Part shown: positions 33,411 through 35,129 of the stretch, one piece after another
How the letters are laid out: each line of letters begins with the position of its first letter
Numbering within the stretch: the stretch's first letter is position 1
Translations under genes and position numbers: made by a program
The notes under the pieces: generated by a model
Database searches by the model: none
Seen by the model: only the letters and a program-made list of their open reading frames with translations
Told to the model about the DNA's origin: nothing
Source: Clostridiales bacterium
GTDB lineage: Bacteria; Bacillota; Clostridia; Oscillospirales; Acutalibacteraceae
Assembly: GCA_022799115.1 (NCBI GenBank)
Contig: JAAWNT010000020.1
Location: forward strand, 1-35,129
Length of the DNA: 35,129 bases
Direction: 5' to 3'

Positions 33411-33596
33411 CTAATTCAAACAACTATAAAGACGGTCGTAGTGGCTCTGGTGTTTTGCGGCCAACTGTTCGCATTTTGCTTTGAGCTGCGGGTCCTGACA
33501 GGTCTGTGCGTATGCTTTGAATTTGGAAACCAACAGCTTTTCCGCGCTGAGCTGATCCTCAATTGCTGATAATTCTTTGGATGATAATTGTGCCAA
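33411..33596 (-). CDS. Small helical spore coat-associated protein
   Basis: A 61-residue all-helical protein (MAQLSSKELSAIEDQLSAEK, KFKAYAQTCQDPQLKAKCEQ, KHQSHYDRLYSCLN). It resembles half of a CotF-type bundle and is often paired with one in Clostridia. Function inferred from pairing. TTG start with GAGG 6 bases upstream; no other start fits. Confidence 0.8.
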   Translation of the reverse strand: MAQLSSKELSAIEDQLSAEKLLVSKFKAYAQTCQDPQLKAKCEQLAAKHQSHYDRLYSCLN

Positions 33597-33677
33597 AGTA
33601 ATCCTCTCCTTTTTTCATTCTGTTATATATTATAAGACCTAAAAGGTCATATATTCTCTTTGCTTTGTCAGGCCGGC

Positions 33678-34049
33678 CTATGTAGCCTCCCTCATCTCAT
33701 CGGCAGAACCAAGTCCAAAGCTGATTGAAAGGGCTTGATCCACCTGATTCATGGAATTGTGATCCAAGCAACCCATTTTCTCTTTCAGCCTTCTTTTATC
33801 AATGGTTCGAATCTGCTCCAGAAGTACCACGGAATCCCGCGCAAGACCGCTGGCGTCCGCCTGTAAGTTGATGTGCGTGGGCAGGTTCGCTTTTGCCTTT
33901 TGACTGGTAATTGCAGCGGCGATTACCGTGGGACTAAACCGGTTGCCTATATCATTCTGCACAATTAAGACCGGACGGACTCCGCCTTGTTCGGACCCCA
34001 CCACCGGGCTTAAATCCGCGTAAAAAATATCGCCTCGTTTTATATTCAC
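33678..34049 (-). CDS. mazF: MazF/EndoA-family endoribonuclease toxin
   Basis: A 123-residue type II toxin of the PemK/MazF family that cuts mRNA at short sequence sites. From the GTG at 34049 it lines up residue for residue with B. subtilis Maz[65 protein letters not shown]. Catalytic Arg25 and Thr48 are kept. GGAG lies 10 bases before this GTG, whereas the GTG at 34058 is 1 base from it. No antitoxin-sized frame precedes it in the roughly 340 bases to the next gene, so it is orphan here. Confidence 0.93.
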   Translation of the reverse strand: MNIKRGDIFYADLSPVVGSEQGGVRPVLIVQNDIGNRFSPTVIAAAITSQKAKANLPTHINLQADASGLARDSVVLLEQIRTIDKRRLKEKMGCLDHNSMNQVDQALSISFGLGSADEMREAT

Positions 34050-34391
34050 CTTTTTCACGCTCCGAATCTTTTGATAGAGGATACCCTCATGAATATAGTT
34101 GCCGGAATGCCGTCTTTTTAAACATGATTTTTCTTTGAACCGAAAAATTCTTGTCCAGCAAACGACGGCACTTCCTATCTATAGTATTACCGTCTAACTT
34201 TGATTGACAGCATTTTTGGGTTTGGTTTTTATGGAGAAAAGAGCGCAGATGAGGTGCAAAGGAGAAAAGCGAAAAAATTCAGCCTGTACGGCTAGACTTT
34301 TCCGCTTTTATTTGACAATATACATTTTGAAGGGTATCATACTAATATGTGAACAATTGATGATTTGTGATAAAAGGAGTATGTATGCCTC
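34050..34391. other. Intergenic region between mazF and the ArsR gene
   Basis: About 340 bases between divergent genes. It holds the ArsR-gene promoter and, just upstream of it, a long imperfect hairpin (about 34264-34310, core AGCC/GGCT) of unknown role. On the minus strand a 24-codon frame ends just before mazF, but it does not look like an antitoxin. A weak TACTAT -10 for mazF may be present. Confidence 0.45.
34312..34340 (+). promoter_or_regulatory. Promoter for the ArsR-family gene
   Basis: A perfect TTGACA (34312-34317), 17 bases, and TATCAT (34335-34340). A TGAACA half-site like that of SmtB/ArsR operators lies at 34350-34355, but no clear second half-site follows. Confidence 0.7.
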
Positions 34392-34775
34392 ATGTATGAG
34401 CTGCCCGATCATCCGAACCTTATGCCCCATGACCACGGACAAGAAATCGATTCTGTACTGAAGAAAATGCCGCCAGAGGAAGCTTTCACAAAAGCCGCCG
34501 ACACCTTTCAGCAGATGTGTGACAGCACCCGGCTTCGGATTTTATGGCTGCTGTGCCACAGCGAAGAATGTGTCTATAATATCGCTGCCGCCGTCAATAT
34601 GAGCGGTTCTGCGGTGTCCCATCATTTGCGCACCTTGAAGCAAACTGGCTTGATTCGTTTTCGCCGGGTGGGAAAGGAAGTTCACTATACGTTGGCGGAT
34701 ACGGAAGAAGCCAGGCTTGTTCATCGCATGATCGACGATATCTTTGAGATGAATTGTCCCCGGTCGCCGAAATAA
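34392..34775 (+). CDS. ArsR/SmtB-family transcriptional regulator
   Basis: A 127-residue winged-helix repressor: DSTRLRILWLLCHSEECVYNIA, then the recognition helix MSGSAVSHHLRTLKQTGLI and the wing FRRVGKEVHYTLAD. The N-terminal arm is His/Asp-rich (ELPDHPNLMPHDHGQEID). The classical CxC metal site is reduced to one Cys (EECVYN), and the last helix has Asp, His and Glu residues, so a zinc/cadmium/cobalt-type site is possible. Target genes are not seen; only tRNA genes lie downstream. AGGAG is 12 bases before the ATG. A five-codon frame (ATG CCT CAT GTA TGA) at 34385 overlaps the start. Confidence 0.9.
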   Translation: MYELPDHPNLMPHDHGQEIDSVLKKMPPEEAFTKAADTFQQMCDSTRLRILWLLCHSEECVYNIAAAVNMSGSAVSHHLRTLKQTGLIRFRRVGKEVHYTLADTEEARLVHRMIDDIFEMNCPRSPK

Positions 34776-34791
34776 TAAGAATGGTTGTACA

Positions 34792-34826
34792 CAAAAAGGC
34801 TGTGATGGTTAATCACAGCCTTTTTG
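34792..34826 (+). terminator. Terminator after the ArsR-family gene
   Basis: A perfect 15-bp stem, CAAAAAGGCTGTGAT (34792-34806) with ATCACAGCCTTTTTG (34812-34826), 5-base loop and T-run. Confidence 0.93.
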
Positions 34827-34868
34827 TTAAAGAATTTAAATTGTTTTCTTATATTTTTCATAAGATGC

Positions 34869-34909
34869 AAAAAACCTCTCTATCCCTATAAGAGATAGAG
34901 AGGTTTTTT
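34869..34909 (-). terminator. Terminator after the tRNA genes
   Basis: A perfect 16-bp stem, AAAAAACCTCTCTATC (34869-34884) with GATAGAGAGGTTTTTT (34894-34909), 9-base loop. It lies just after tRNA-Cys in the minus-strand direction. Confidence 0.9.
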
Positions 34910-34912
34910 CTT

Positions 34913-34987
34913 TGGAGGCGTCACCCAGATTTGAACTGGGGAATCAGGGTTTTGCAGACCCATGCCTTACCACTTGGCTATGACGCC
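34913..34987 (-). tRNA. tRNA-Cys (GCA), CCA encoded
   Basis: A 75-base cloverleaf on the minus strand: acceptor GGCGTCA with TGACGCC, anticodon loop CTGCAAA (anticodon GCA), T arm CCCAG-TTCAAAT-CTGGG, discriminator T and genome-encoded CCA. The top pair of the anticodon stem is U27-U43, a mismatch. It is second in a tRNA-Gly/tRNA-Cys pair. Confidence 0.96.
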
Positions 34988-35030
34988 ATAGGAAGAACGA
35001 GAAAACCAATTGTTTTTTACGTCCTTCTCT

Positions 35031-35106
35031 TGGAGCGGATGACGAGGCTCGAACTCGCTACCTCCACCTTGGCAAGGTGGCGCTCTACCAGATGAGCTAC
35101 ATCCGC
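35031..35106 (-). tRNA. tRNA-Gly (GCC), CCA encoded
   Basis: A 76-base cloverleaf on the minus strand: acceptor GCGGATG with CATCCGC, D arm with GCTC/GAGC, anticodon stem CCACC/GGTGG around TTGCCAA (anticodon GCC), T arm with GTTCGAGC, and an encoded CCA. It is first in the tRNA pair; its promoter would lie beyond the window. Confidence 0.97.
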
Positions 35107-35129
35107 ATCCTTGGTGCCTCCGGTCGGAA

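Noticed and set aside
34264-34310. A long imperfect hairpin before the ArsR gene as a terminator
   Set aside because: No transcript in either direction is known to end there and the stem has several mismatches. Listed only as part of the intergenic region.
34204-34461. An 85-codon plus-strand frame upstream of the ArsR gene
   Set aside because: It overlaps the ArsR gene in another frame and spans that gene's promoter. It has low-complexity basic sequence and no family features.
1-35129. CRISPR arrays, insertion sequences, prophage or integrative elements
   Set aside because: I saw no regularly spaced repeats, transposase or integrase frames, and no attachment-like repeat next to the tRNA genes within the window.

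Overview
The window reads as a chromosomal segment of a low-to-mid GC, endospore-forming Firmicute of class Clostridia, most likely near the Oscillospirales/Ruminococcaceae. The evidence is the spoIIGA-sigE operon, a YlmC/YmxH protein, CotF-type spore coat genes, a DUF4317 protein, a B. subtilis-like MazF, AdhE, GGAGG ribosome binding sites, many TTG/GTG starts and intrinsic terminators with T-runs. I see no prophage, insertion sequence or CRISPR array. The genus cannot be fixed from sequence reading alone.

Layout. (1) 1-6.8 kb: translation housekeeping genes, all on the minus strand (rpsB-tsf and pyrH-frr), split by plus-strand DUF4317 and RtcB genes; ylmC follows. (2) 6.9-15.4 kb: an ABC-F protein, a pentapeptide-repeat protein, divergent adhE, a DUF212/PAP2-like membrane protein, a secreted GHL10-type glycosidase-like protein and a small DUF1294 membrane protein. 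(3) 15.7-21.4 kb: a minus-strand polysaccharide operon with one GT4, one O-antigen-ligase-like membrane protein and three GT2 enzymes. Two of the GT2s are tandem paralogs, and one of those appears to start at CTG. (4) 21.6-30.7 kb: a CofE-like ligase diverges from a tetrapyrrole cluster, hemA(-met8), hemC, cobA-hemD, [GNAT], hemB, hemL, cbiX. (5) 30.8-35.1 kb: a small DUF6514-like protein, the sporulation operon spoIIGA-sigE, two coat-type genes, an orphan MazF, an ArsR regulator, and tRNA-Gly(GCC) plus tRNA-Cys(GCA).

How the genes work together. The tetrapyrrole cluster encodes every step from glutamyl-tRNA to sirohydrochlorin and a chelatase for the last step, using two fused proteins. No hemE, hemN/hemG or hemH lies within it, so it looks built for siroheme or corrinoid supply rather than protoheme. 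SpoIIGA is the membrane protease that activates the SigE precursor encoded just downstream. The glycosyltransferase operon lacks a flippase and an initiating transferase, so it must depend on functions elsewhere.

The strongest points for a second look are the CTG-started glycosyltransferase, the fused and short Met8 domain on HemA, the overlapping back-to-back promoters between the CofE-like gene and hemA, the perfect 15-bp inverted repeat upstream of adhE, two adjacent palindromes in the rtcB leader, and the MazF without an adjacent antitoxin. I did not find a convincing multi-gene system of unknown type.
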